DNA of 64,000 nucleotides, taken from assembly GCA_016584495.1 (NCBI GenBank), contig WAID01000003.1:6962501-7026500 (forward strand), in the 5' to 3' direction. The stretch comes from Celoporthe dispersa (lineage: Eukaryota > Ascomycota > Sordariomycetes > Diaporthales > Cryphonectriaceae). Below, piece after piece: positions 34,802 through 45,760 of the stretch (position 1 is the stretch's first letter; each line of letters starts with the position of its first letter). The notes under the pieces were generated by a model. It saw nothing but the letters and a program-made list of their open reading frames with translations. It was not told where the DNA came from and searched no databases. Position numbers and translations under genes: made by a program.

Positions 34802-35173
34802 ATGCCTACTGAAGCTCATGTTATCGCTGGCCACAAGGCGAATCTCCATAACCCCAACGCCTCGAACGAAGCCAAGGAGCACTCCAAGGAGGTCCTCAAG
34901 GACGAGCATAATAGTATGTCCACAAGGCTTGATCATGCTGTGCAAGTCTGGGCTGATGCGGGAACCTGGCAGTCGTCATGGATGGAAACCAGGCCAAGGA
35001 CGTCAGCAATGTTGCTACGGGCCTAAAGGGGTGCGACCACACTTTCATGCCTAGTAAACACACTGAAGTCATGATCTTGCTGACATCCATGTCACAGAGC
35101 AATGCATAATCAGAACATCCCAGAGAACTCGCAGTTTGCTGCCGCGGAGAAGTTAGGACAAGTCGAACAGTGA
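34802..35173 (+). CDS. con-6: CON-6 conidiation-specific protein
   Basis: Three short exons: 34802-34913, 34973-35030 and 35098-35173, with introns of 59 and 67 nt, giving 81 residues. The two CON-6 repeats are visible: HKANLHNPNASNEAKEHSK followed by DGNQAKDVSNVATGLKG, then a second HNQNIPENSQFAAAEKLG that ends the protein. CON-6 proteins are small, hydrophilic and abundant in conidia, where they disappear on germination; the exact function is unresolved. All splice phases agree and the spliced frame ends at a proper stop. The gene is too fragmented to appear as a long open frame. Confidence 0.88.
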
Positions 35174-36330
35174 TCCACAATAGTCATGGTTGTGAATCCA
35201 GTCGTCTGGCTAAGCTAATGGCAAAGGCGGTTTTACCAAGGCGTCGATTCTGGTGACTATTGCAGGGACATCATGAGCTCCGGATATTATTTCTGTTTTG
35301 CCAATACAGTACGTAATTTGGGTGCTCAACGATTGCTCCGTTTCTCAATATGACACTAGTGATGAATGGTGGTGCTATGGGAATTAGTGGCGTGGGTTTC
35401 GTGTTATTAACGTTTTGGCCAAATTACACACTATTGAAAAATGGATTAAAAAAATGGTTAGCATATCAATAGCTACGAAACGAGCATGGCTTAGAAAGTT
35501 TGGTGTCAAGAAAAGCTGAAGTATATGAGAGCAATACGTGTAGCATCTCAGTCGTGACCGTTCAAAATTTCTCTGGTACTGGATGATCCACCTCAGGGCT
35601 ACAGTAGACTCCGTCTTGGACGGCTATTGATGTGTGATACCCAGATTATTACAAGTGACCGTACTTTAAGATTGGATTTTTACACTCAGGTGTTCCTAAA
35701 GGCCACAGCTCGTAGAATGGGACAACCAAAACTAATACCAGCACACAAAATCTCATCAATAGTGTAGAAGCATACAAAGAGGGCCTGGACTCTAGTCAGC
35801 CAACACATGTATCACAATGGTGAATAGCCCTTCTCCTACCCGTCCCTTCCATACATTCACTCGTGATTCGGAAGGTCCGACAGTGGAAGGGTGTGACAGT
35901 TGCGTTCTCTGTCATACACAAATGGAAGCCACAAACTCCCCAAACCCGCGGCAGCACTGGAAGGGCATGAATCACGACACAACGGAATCACGATCACGAC
36001 ACAACGGACTCACCCATGACAGGCACCTGGAGGCCCCGGTCTTCAATCACTCAAATCAAGTACACATCAGTGCGAACGCTCCAAAATAATATAAATAGCC
36101 TCATTACCGGTCCAAGTAGAAGCCTGCTCTTCGCCTCTAACAGACCTCAACAATCTTTGACAAACCAAACTCAACACAATCTGACCGGAACACATAAGAT
36201 TTAACTCAGAAGACAAATAAAGTTAAACAAAGACAGAAAAACCACAAGGCGAGTCCGACACAGTCTGCATTCTCCCTGTTGGTCTAAACCTAGTTGTGCT
36301 TTGAGACTGATCTCAAAGCTCACAGACAAG
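35174..36330. other. Intergenic region with a short tandem repeat
   Basis: Contains two copies of ATCACGACACAACGGA (35971-35986 and 35993-36008) with a 22-base period. TATAAATAG at 36090-36098 could serve the next gene, with a leader of about 230 bases. No further gene supported. Confidence 0.5.
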
Positions 36331-36585
36331 ATGTGTATCGAAACCGAAGCCACGCATAAGTGCAGCCACTGCCATCAGGTACTCATCGGTCAAGATGGAA
36401 ATCCCTTCGTGTCGACACTTATTACGCCCTGCATGCAGGTCGAGCGTAATAGCAAGAAGTACGGGAAGTGTGCAGAGGGTATAGTCCAAGAGAAGGGAGA
36501 AGTCGAGACTGGCTTCTGTAGCACTTCCTGTGAGGAGGCCAATGAAGCTCAGCAGGCAGCCATGAGCGCTGGCTACACCTTTTAA
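36331..36585 (+). CDS. Small cysteine-rich hypothetical protein
   Basis: 84 residues starting MCIETEATHKCSHCHQ; an in-frame ATG at 36301 would add ten residues. It has seven cysteines, including CSHC near the start and a CSTSC group near residue 65, and no signal peptide. The pattern (short, CxxC plus spaced cysteines, charged) resembles a loose class of fungal small proteins thought to bind zinc, but I recognise no named family. Support comes from the plausible upstream TATA element and the ordered cysteine pairs. Confidence 0.5.
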   Translation: MCIETEATHKCSHCHQVLIGQDGNPFVSTLITPCMQVERNSKKYGKCAEGIVQEKGEVETGFCSTSCEEANEAQQAAMSAGYTF

Positions 36586-37736
36586 GTAGTGCAATTACAT
36601 CGGAAATGGGGCTTGGTGTCTTGTTGGATAGAGGGGAGAGTTCATGCTATGACAGGCTTTAGGTGATGAGCCAGGGTGCTTACACAGCAACACAGAAATG
36701 CGAAACGTCACAGCAAGAACAAAGATGGGACATATCGTGAAATACCTAAATTGTAGAGTCCCACAGTGAGTCACTTAAGCTGTGGTTCTGTGATAACCAT
36801 CTATAGCCAGGCCTTCTACGTTTTAAGAAACTGTCTTTTCGTGGATAATGAAAATGCGCCATCCGTAACAGCATAATTTCTATCTTCTTTCCCAAACTAG
36901 GGCCCGATAAACATTTAGCCAATTCGAACCGTACTTGTGGCAATTTCAGTGATGTTCTACTCCTCTCCATGACGTCAATGCCATTTCACAACTGGCTCCG
37001 TGCTTGTACTATACGCTTCCAGTTATGCAAGTCAGACTACTTCTTGGGTATATATAGGCAGCCTTAGATGCCGTAATTATTAAGGTTTACACCCAATTCG
37101 AGAAAACATCACAAGTACTACTTAATAGACGTGCATGTCGCTTCATCTTGGTATTCTGCGAATGAAGTTTGCATACATGTGGGGAGTGAAGACTTCCCAA
37201 TTTCGTATCAATGACAATAGGGTATATAGAACTTGCCTGAGTCACTAGGCCTCAGGTATCAGCATCTGGACTTTCAATTATGCTTGAAGATCCTCGGTAA
37301 CTCACTGCTTCACAGATGTGGATCCGCTATCAATAGTAAGTCTAAAGCCAGACACGTCAGGGGAGGGTGAAAGGAGGAGTGCCTTCTGAGCCACCCTGCT
37401 AGATATTGCTTGACTATATAGCCTCTGCCCTATTAAACTCTGAATTTAGCTAGTCATCAATTGTGTGAGTTTCACGTGAGATAATTAAAAACCATGCTTC
37501 ACTGGTAGCCCATACATCGAGCCCCCTCTACAAAAGCCCAGAGTTTGCTTGGAATTAGATCCGTTCAGGCTATTTTGCACATCATCCTCTGCCCCCAAGT
37601 CCACTTCCACGGGCATATTCTTTTTTATATGCGACTTCCTTGCACGGAATCGGCCTCATCAAAGTGCTTTAGATCCTACCCCTTACATCGCAATACAGCA
37701 ACACCAAAGCCATACACGAAGGTGTTTCTCTCAAAG
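36586..37736. other. Intergenic region
   Basis: AT-rich spacer and the promoter of the BCS1-like gene. Nothing else recognised. Confidence 0.5.
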
Positions 37737-40070
37737 ATGATGGACAACTTTGCGACCTTGGGAGGTCTAACATCCCTTGCCTGGTGGCCTCTTCTCATGA
37801 CTACCTTGTTCCCTGGTCTTAAGGATCTCATCCCTCAGCTGGAAATCCAAGAGCTCATACAACGGTTCACCAGCACCTGGCTCGGCTTCTTTTTCTCGGC
37901 CCTCATCGTCTGCATTGCCTCGACTTTTCTCCTATACAACGCCTGGAAGCAGGTCCAGTTATTCGTCCTGGAAAATTGGCATGCTGAATGCAGAATTACA
38001 GGCAACAGTGTCCATCACAGACGGCTTCTGGAATGGCTGCCCAAACACCCGGCCAGCCAGTCTTGTGAGTCCAAGTCACACCTGGCTCCGCTCACCACCT
38101 GAACAGGCCGCAGATCAAGATATAGATATTACATGATTGTATACGCATACAAACAAGCTGACAATGGATCAAACAGTGTGGGCCATCCAGGCACCGGACA
38201 GAGACTTCGGTGATCACTTCAGCGAAGGGGGCGGCGTTGATTTCTCCGACGGAAACGATGCTATTGACCTCAAGCGTATGGTACAAGACGATGTGCGTAT
38301 TTTATGCTTACTTTTCTCCTTTAGACAATACAAATCATCCTGATGATTATGTCCGTCAACGGGTATACTGACTTCCGTCTGCAAATAGCCTCCTGCATAC
38401 CGCCCCGACCTCTGGGAACTCTCGTTCTGGTACAAAGGCGCGTACTTTTGGTTCGAGGAGACCATGGGTACGAAGATGGCCCCATGGGGTCAAAAGATTC
38501 CAGACCATTACATACGTATCTTCTGCTTCACGTGGAACAGGGACAACAGTAAGTATTTAGGTGATACATTTGTCACTCTGGCCCCTGTCCGCGAAAACAT
38601 CTCATGACCTCGAATCACGACCATGATATTGCATACGCTAATAGTGGGACAGAGCCGATCAAGGACTTCCTGGACATGATCAAGGGCGAGCAGGTCGTCA
38701 AGTTCTCGTCAGACACAACTATATGGACGCCTAAACAGGAACGGATTGAGGGCACAACGTTCTTCTGGACGTCGCATCGTCGTCGCAGAAAGCGGCCTCT
38801 CGAGACTGTCGCCATGGACCACCTGCAGATGAAAACTATCCTCGACGATATCAGAACCTTCCTCTCACGCCAAGGAGTCCGGTGGTACCGCGAGAGAGGC
38901 TTGCCCCTGTAAGTGCTATTCAAACAAAACCTGGGGTACTCGAATTTTGGTAGCTGTATTGGTGAGTACCTTGCTGACCATCAATTACTTTAGACGACTT
39001 GGGTATCTCTTCTACGGCCCTCCCGGAACAGGAAAGAGCAGTTTTGCATTCGCCCTCGCTGGCCATTTCGGCCTACCGATCTTCATGATGAACCTCTCGG
39101 TACCGGGTTTAACCGACTCGATCGTGGACCACCTTTTTGCTGAGCTGCCTTTCCACTGCATCCTCATGCTCGAGGATATCGATGCGACCAAACCATTGAA
39201 ACGGAGAGATGGAGATAACTCGACAGAGGAAGAAGACGAAGAGAAGGAGGTGGAAGACTCGTCCTCTCAGGATGCCGATTCTGGTGACGATCTCAAGACA
39301 CTTGCTGAATTGGTGCGGAATAAGAAGGGCAACGATGTCACACTGAGTGGGCTGCTCAATGCGATTGATGGTATTGGGGCTTCCGAGGGTCAGTCCTTTC
39401 ATTATTGGAGAAACATGGTCCCATAAATATCTGCCTAGCTGACTTTGCTATTATTATAGGTCGCATCCTGATCATGTCAACCAACAGGATCGACGACCTC
39501 GACGAGGCCCTCATCCGCACCGGCCGTGCCGACCGCCTCGTCGAGTTCACCAACACTACAAAGCAACAGGCTTACGACATGTTTATAGGCGCATACACTG
39601 GAAGCCGCTGGACAGACCAGTCACCCACAGGCGCTGCGAAGGCACCCGAGGACGTCGGGAAGGAGAAGTGGACCGATGAGGAGATCAAGCTACTTGCCAC
39701 GGAGTTCTCCGATCGCTTGCGCGATAAAGATTTCAGTCCTGCCACCGTGCAGCAATTCTTCAAGGACTTCCGGAGCGAGCCTTACCGCGCGCTTCAAGAG
39801 ATGGACGCGTGGATGGAAGACCCGCGTGGGTACCGCAAACCCTTGGCCGCGCCTGTAGCGAGAGCTTCAGCACTTGGCGGTCCTGCAGCTGGTTCTCCTG
39901 AGTCGACTTCGGGGACAAAAGCCTCGCAGGCCGCTCAAGAGACTTCCTCCGAAGTCCAGGAACTGATGTCGCCGGAGAACCTTGGTGGGCATCAGGAGCC
40001 TGCGCGCCACGGTAAGGATGATGAGGACAAGCCTGAGAGCTCAAGCAGCCCTCTTCCGGACGCTTCCTGA
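37737..40070 (+). CDS. BCS1-like AAA ATPase
   Basis: Six exons: 37737-38064, 38177-38292, 38389-38548, 38653-38908, 38994-39388 and 39460-40070. All phases agree, giving 621 residues. Order of parts: one membrane helix (about 47-67); a BCS1-specific domain with AYRPDLWELSFWYKGAYFWF and KFSSDTTIWTPKQER; an AAA core with Walker A GPPGTGKSS (about 295-302) and Walker B CILMLEDIDA (about 345); a sensor segment MSTNRIDDLDEALIRTGRAD; and a long low-complexity C-terminal tail. True BCS1 moves the Rieske protein across the mitochondrial inner membrane. Fungi also carry many divergent BCS1-like paralogues of unknown role, and this one seems to belong there. A very acidic insert (EEEDEEKEVED) follows Walker B. 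Exons 2 and 3 are short and their limits are slightly less sure. Confidence 0.85.
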
Positions 40071-40793
40071 ATCGGCACATGAGGTCTACATCGTCGAGAA
40101 GGGGCTTATGCCGACCTCATTGACAAGCAGTGACTCTCCCTGCTTTTTCTTCTCTCTTTTTTTTTTGTCTTCTTTCATTCGCCTGATAGGCAGTATGCAA
40201 ACCTGTCTGCTTTGTGATTAGTTCCATGTCTACTATGAAGGTTTTTGGGATATCTTTGCCATTCTAGATTTTCCTCATAAGTCACCCCTCCAGGCAGAAT
40301 CTCGTGCTGTTCAGAGCCGTCCAGCAAGCGTCCACGAGACATAATACTCGAGAGGCAGAAAGTGTAACCCGTGCCTGTGTGACAAAAAGTGGAAGAGGCA
40401 CCCTAGAGGCTCCGTAAGGACTGACATAGTATTTCGTGTTCGTATAAGTCGTCACATTGGGGCTGGGGGGGCAATCTCGCAGATGATCAGATTGATAAGA
40501 TAAAACAAACCTTCAGCGCCTCCCACGCCAGCTCAGCGACAGGCAGGGGTCGGGTGGGCCTACTCTGGATCTTGACGCGCGTCGCCAGGGTCTTGTCTGT
40601 ACTGCACTGCTGAGTCGGCTCGCTGCTGCCGGATGCCTCTTTTTCTGCATCCTCTTTTGTTCTTCTCTTGAGCTTCCAGTTCCGTCGAGCTCGAGAATCA
40701 TCTCAAGACTCGTCCTACACCTCTCTGTCTGTTCATCGTATCTTCCTTCCCAATTCTTTCCCACTTGACCACCCCCCTTGCAAATTGACTGCT
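40071..40793. other. Intergenic spacer
   Basis: Contains a T run near 40160 and the leader of the next gene. No gene seen. Confidence 0.55.
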
Positions 40794-42525
40794 ATGGTGG
40801 CCAGTCGCCTTCTAGCGGCTACACTTGCCGCTACAGGCCTGTCTCAGGCCGCTAGCAGTGGACTGCCCGTCAGCAAAGACTTTGGCCCCAGCGTCGAAGT
40901 CGCCAAGGCCCGCGGCCCTCAAATCTTCAATGCCGTGCACGACTCCATGAGGCAATGGGGTGCTTCCCTGCACCACAATGGCATGTCCTTCTTCCTCGCC
41001 ACGGTCCCCGAGGGTGTGATTTTCCACCATGGCAACAACGACGAGAGGTCGCCTGATGATCCTGACTGGCTCGCATACGAGATTGAGCACGCCGAGGGCT
41101 TCGCGCGGGGCGGAAGGGGTCCTGGCGGCGGGCCCGGCAAGGGACCTGGCGGTGGTGATGGCGGCCCGCCTCCTGCGCTGGCTGATGGCGACGGTTCCTT
41201 TCAGGCCCCCCTGGGCTACGAGGGACAGCTGCAAGAGTCCCTGAGGCAGGTGCCCCGCGACGAGCCGCCTGCTGAGTCGAAAGGAGGCTGGCTGCACACA
41301 TATCGCACCTCTCGCACGATGCGGTACATCTACATCGACGGGATGAGCGGAGGCAAGACCACAATGGGCACGCTGGACTCCCAGGATCACCTGCTGCGGC
41401 AGACGAGGACCGTGTTCGACCTCGAGCACAAGAAGACGGCGAAGAGGGACGAGGACAAGATGCGCACGAGGCGTGGTGGAGGCCCCATGGACGAGCGACA
41501 GCGCGCCATCGAGATCTGTGCGCTGTGCAAGGACTGGAAGCTCGACGGCGCTGTCCGCATGGAGGCGGGCTTCGAGATCATCCACTGCGACTTCTACGAC
41601 GGGCTCGAGGAGATCCAGGTCATGCAGCGCCCGGGTTCCAGCAGTCGCGGCCCTGGCGGTGGTGGTGTCGGCAACTTCGAGTTCATCCGCGGCCTCTCTG
41701 AGCGGTACCATGACATCGGCTCCTCGAGAACCAACATCGACTACTCGTCCATGGTCTCGGCCTTCTTCTTCCCCGTCAACATCACGAACCCTGACCCTGC
41801 GCGGCCTGACCTGCCCAGGCTCGTCAACACGAGCGACGCCGAGCTCGAGGCCATCCGAGGCTACCTCAACACGACGATCGCTGCACGCCTCGACGATCCC
41901 GTCCGCCCTATCGACTGGCAAGATGTCACCGATATCATCGTGGGCCGCTACGCCGACCGGCTCCAGTACATGGCCGAGAAGGCCACCTCGGCCTCCGAGA
42001 TCGCGAACGAGCTCAAGTTCCTCCCTGACGGTCTACATGGACTACTCGGGCAAAGACAGCGCCAGCGAGCAGGTCCCAGCCGCCATCGACCGCTGCACCA
42101 ACTTCTTCCTCCACGGCGTCACCCCCGTCACCGAGTCGGACGAGATGATCTACGCTGCCGTCAAGACCGTGACGGCCAACATCTGCACTACGCTCTTTGA
42201 CGTGCGGGAGCTCGTCGCTGGTGCTGCTGCCGACGACGCCGACGGCCTGGAGACGGCGACGGCACAGGCTGTCGCGATGCTCAAGGACCTGATGGGGGAT
42301 CTCGCCTGGGCCCGCTTCAAGAGGTGCCCTCCCTGTGGGGTGGACGAGGTGTGCTTCATCCCCATGTGGCCCATGGGCACCAAGGCAGACTACGACTCGC
42401 CCAGCTGTGTCAATTCGTCTAGGACGGGGAGAGGAGACTCGGAAGGCTACTGGGGCCACTTTGGAGGCCCAGGCGGGCCGGGTGGCGGTAGAGGTGGGAA
42501 GGGCGGTGGTCCTCCTCACCCATAA
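40794..42525 (+). CDS. Secreted glycine-rich protein of unknown function (one frame break)
   Basis: About 576 residues. A signal peptide (MVASRLLAATLAATGLSQA) is followed by a conserved-looking region (GPQIFNAVHDSMRQWGASLH, then FLATVPEGVIFHHG), a glycine/proline-rich linker near residue 110, and a long globular part with GGWLHTYRTSRTMRYIYIDG, CALCKDW and an NIT glycosylation site. After the frame break it continues with VYMDYSGKDSASEQV, then cysteine pairs in RCPPCGVDEVCF and a glycine-rich end. The break is at the CCC run 42023-42025; one extra C explains it and rejoins KFL to LTVYMDYSG. I do not recognise the family. The composition and signal peptide point to a wall or extracellular protein; no catalytic motif is clear. 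Confidence 0.7.
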
Positions 42526-42635
42526 TCGCCAACCCTGTCTCTTCTTGATGTATGAAGCTCACAACAGAGCCCGTCTGGTGGCGTCTGGCCTGCATCGTGT
42601 ATATCGTTGATAAGTATAGAATGTATCTCTCGTCA

Positions 42636-43446
42636 CTATGCCGACGACGTCTGCGGCTTTCTGACCAGTGTCCTGTAGCTATAACGACCGTAGGCAGGGC
42701 GCTCTGGGATATGAATGTCTGCCATCGCCTCGAAACCATGGCTCTGGACAGCGGGTGAGTCTCAGCGTTGTCCTCCAGCAGAGCATCTGTTGGGTGGCGA
42801 CTTACACTGATGTAGTAGGGCTGTCCTTTCTCGCTGCCATGGAGCAGCGTCGGCAGGCTCATCACGATCTGCCTGCTCAGTACCCCAGCCAATGAGCATG
42901 CCAGCTATTCCCCCTCCGCTGGTAGTCTCCGTGTACACCAAGCAGGTCGAGAACTAATATATGCCCGTCAGGTCAGCTGCTACTCTCTCCCTCCAGCACG
43001 AACAGGTCATTCGAGAGAAGAACGTGTCACCGCTCACACCAGTGTGCTTGCTTCCCCATCAGCCTCCCTCTATTCTCGTCCATCCCCCCAAAGAAAGGAT
43101 CCGAGATCTCCTTATCCCAGACCCCATCATCATGCTCGACGCCCTCATACGAGTCGTGCACCTGGTTCCCCGTCCTGCTGGGGGACCTGCCACCTGCTGA
43201 ACCCCACGATCCTGTCCCCCGCCTCAGCGTCGACGACAACAAAAGTCCTGTCCGTCGGGTTGTTGAGCCCTTTGCCCAGGTCCTGTCTAGCCAGCCTCGC
43301 ATGTACGGCGTGCCGGGCATGAAGTACTGCCAGAAGGGGGCATTAAAGGCGCTGAAGAAGACGTCCGTCATGGATGGGATGTCAGCTGTGGTAGCTGGTC
43401 GGATGTGGAAGCGGGACGGGGTGTTTTGTGATATTGGTTGGGCCAT
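42636..43446 (-). CDS. GNAT-family N-acetyltransferase (several frame breaks; possibly degraded)
   Basis: Three exons: 43446-43038, 42953-42806 and 42743-42636, with introns of 84 and 62 nt, corresponding to about 220 residues. It starts FHIRPATTADIPSMTDVFF, as GNAT enzymes do. The acetyl-CoA motif A straddles the first splice (LDLLGVHGDYQRRG), followed by an LPTLLHGSEKGQPYY segment and a C-terminal HGFEAMADIHIP. The frame must change four times to connect these: about 43279-43283 (one base missing), C4 at 43168-43171 (one extra), C5 at 42910-42914 (one extra), and about 42857-42865 (one extra, or two missing). The last is not in a homopolymer. This is denser damage than in neighbouring genes, so a decaying gene is possible besides sequence error. 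Substrate unknown. Confidence 0.6.
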
Positions 43447-44503
43447 GTTTGTTTGTTGGTGCGTCGTGAGTCACAGCAGCAGCCAGAGAATTCGTTTATA
43501 TTGTTTGTCTTCCTCTTCGTTACTGTCAGTCGAGGTTCTGTCTCAGCAATGTAACGAATGGCTTTTGATGAATTATATATTCATGTCAGGAATGCCAAGC
43601 TACTGCACCTGTGACTCATTGATCTGACAATCCTCATCATTTTCAGAGCCGAGAAGTGATTTGGAAGACACTAAAGTGATTTGGAAGACACTGAATTGAT
43701 AAGCAGATATGCTGCAGATCTAACAGCTCCACTCCCAGCCCAGACTCATGATCTTCGGATAAAATGGCAGACGTATGTATGAGTTGTAGCTTTCTTTTTC
43801 TTTTTCTGTTTTTTTAAGCAGATAAAAATGGAAGAATAAAAAAAAGAGAGAGAAAAAAGACTAATATTGGAAGGTCAATGGAATGCCTAGGACTTGTATT
43901 GAGAATACAGGACTTATTGGAAACTCGTCCTTGTGAAATTCCGTAGCCCGGCTAAGTGTTAGCAGTGTAGCACCATTGACACATCAAGATGGGTGTCTGT
44001 CCACTGGTGACATATGAGTAGTAGTCATCGCAATTGTACAGATAATTGCGTCCAAGCCGTCGTGGGCTGTAATTCTCACACATCGTGCAGACTAACACCA
44101 AAGTGAATAGATTTCAAGTACATTGCCTTTTACCTAGCCCCGAGGCCGATCCTTCTCCTAAAATCTAACCCGAACCATATAAACAATACGTCCCAATAAT
44201 TGACGAAACATTGCTGTACCTGACCGACAGAGAAACCCCCTTGATACCCATAATACATTCTGAACCTCCTCCGAGTTTTTGCTAGACCGTAATCCTTGAG
44301 AGAAAATGTTGTAGTTAGGTAACTTACTCTTGTAAGGAAACCCAACTCCGCTCGTCGTTCGCATTGTGCTGTCATTTTTAAAAAGCAGTTCATTACGTGA
44401 ACACCAAGAGCCTTGCCCCTTATTAACCCAACAACACCACCCGAAACGCGAGAAGACGGAAAAGAAGAAGAAAAAAAAAGAGGAATGTGCAAACAAACAT
44501 CCA
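43447..44503. other. Intergenic region with a short tandem duplication
   Basis: Contains a 20-base tandem duplication (listed separately), A/T-rich runs near 43795-43860, and the 3' flank of the flavohemoglobin gene. Confidence 0.55.
43654..43692. repeat. Tandem duplication, 20-bp unit, two copies
   Basis: AAGTGATTTGGAAGACACT occurs twice with one base between copies. Confidence 0.9.
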
Positions 44504-45760
44504 TCACTTTATCTCGACCATGTCGCCTGTGGAGAAGAGCTCAAACTTCAACCGCCGCAGCTCGACGCCCTGCATCTTGAGGTAGTCCGCCATCTCGACC
44601 ATGAACTGCTCAGGTCCGCAGATGTAGTACTCGGCACCGCCGTGGCTGAGGTGCAGGTCGTCACGGTTGACCTTGGCCAGGTCCACCCTGAAGTCGTAGT
44701 CGTGCGTGACGCCGGCCAGGTCGCCGTCCGCGAGGTGCGTCTTGAAGATGTTGGTGCGCAGGTTGGGCATGCGGCGTTTTGCGTCGCGGAGGTGGTTGCA
44801 GAAGGGGATCATGCTTCTGGCGCCGTGGATCCACGAGATGTCTCTGGTGGGCTGCAGGTCCATCATGGCGTTGAGCATGGACACCATGGGCGCCACCCCG
44901 ACGCCCGCGGAGATCAGGACCAGCGGCACGCTGCTCGACTGGGTCGTGTCGAGGAAGAACTCGCCTGCCGGGTGCGTCACGTCCACGATGTCGCCCGGGT
45001 TCATCTGGTCGATGAGATAATTGGTCATCTGCCCCACAGGGTACGTTTGGTCTGTTTTCGAGCCAGGGACCTGCCCGCCCGACTCCCTCTTGATGGTGAT
45101 GCGGTAGTAGTCTTCGTGTGGCGCGTCGCTGAGCGAGAACTGTCGCGACTGCATGTAGCCGATCTTGGGGAGGGGCACCTGGACGGAGATGTACTGGCCT
45201 GGCAGGAAGCCCGGCAGAGGTCGTTTGTTCTGCGGGGCCAGGTAGAAGGAGATGATGTCGTCCGTCTCGGACTCTTTCTTGATGATCTGAAAGGGCGCCC
45301 AACCCTTCCACGGGCCGAACGCGTTGTACAGCTGCTTCTCCCGGCCAATGAGCATCTTGGCGAGGATCCAGTATGCCCTCCGCCAGGCCTCTTCTGTCTC
45401 TGGTGTCATGGCTGGCCCGAGGACAGTGCTGAAGGCGTTGATGAGGTAGGTGGCGACAATCTCGTAGTGCTCGGGCTTGATCCCGAGGGAACAGTGCTTG
45501 TTGCACATCCGCTCCAGCTTGGGGATCAGCTCGCTGATGTCGTAGTTGATGGCGCTCGCAAAGGTCAGGATGACAGACGTCAGGGCACGAGGTTGCCTGT
45601 GGTTAGCCTGGTTTACTGAGTTGAACATGTTGTTAAGCTCTGGATGGGCCCTCAACATGTTGCCGTACATGATCTCCGTAATCCTCTCGCCCTGCGAGCG
45701 AAGTTCGGGGATCGTAGCCTTCACCAGGCGCATCTGGTGATAGGTAAGGTTGTGAGACAT
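44504..45760 (-). CDS. fhb: Flavohemoglobin (nitric oxide dioxygenase)
   Basis: A single exon of 418 residues, the standard length. The globin domain (1-145) has the B10 tyrosine (Tyr32) and the proximal heme histidine in NKHCSLGI (His89). The FAD domain carries RQFSLSD (206-212) and the NAD domain SAGVGVAP (284-291), with CGPEQFM near the end. The enzyme turns nitric oxide and O2 into nitrate with NAD(P)H and protects against nitrosative stress. The sequence has no peroxisomal or mitochondrial signal that I can see, so a cytosolic form is likely. The frame is intact. The long frame on the opposite strand (44366-45619) is a shadow of this gene. A GA/GT microsatellite lies just upstream in the leader or promoter. 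Confidence 0.95.
   Translation of the reverse strand: MSHNLTYHQMRLVKATIPELRSQGERITEIMYGNMLRAHPELNNMFNSVNQANHRQPRALTSVILTFASAINYDISELIPKLERMCNKHCSLGIKPEHYEIVATYLINAFSTVLGPAMTPETEEAWRRAYWILAKMLIGREKQLYNAFGPWKGWAPFQIIKKESETDDIISFYLAPQNKRPLPGFLPGQYISVQVPLPKIGYMQSRQFSLSDAPHEDYYRITIKRESGGQVPGSKTDQTYPVGQMTNYLIDQMNPGDIVDVTHPAGEFFLDTTQSSSVPLVLISAGVGVAPMVSMLNAMMDLQPTRDISWIHGARSMIPFCNHLRDAKRRMPNLRTNIFKTHLADGDLAGVTHDYDFRVDLAKVNRDDLHLSHGGAEYYICGPEQFMVEMADYLKMQGVELRRLKFELFSTGDMVEIK

Noticed and set aside
40812..41921. A 369-codon frame on the reverse strand
   Set aside because: Antisense to the secreted glycine-rich protein; GC-rich coding sequence often leaves open frames on the other strand.
44366..45619. 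A 417-codon open frame on the + strand
   Set aside because: It is antisense to the flavohemoglobin gene; low-complexity valine/histidine-rich product.
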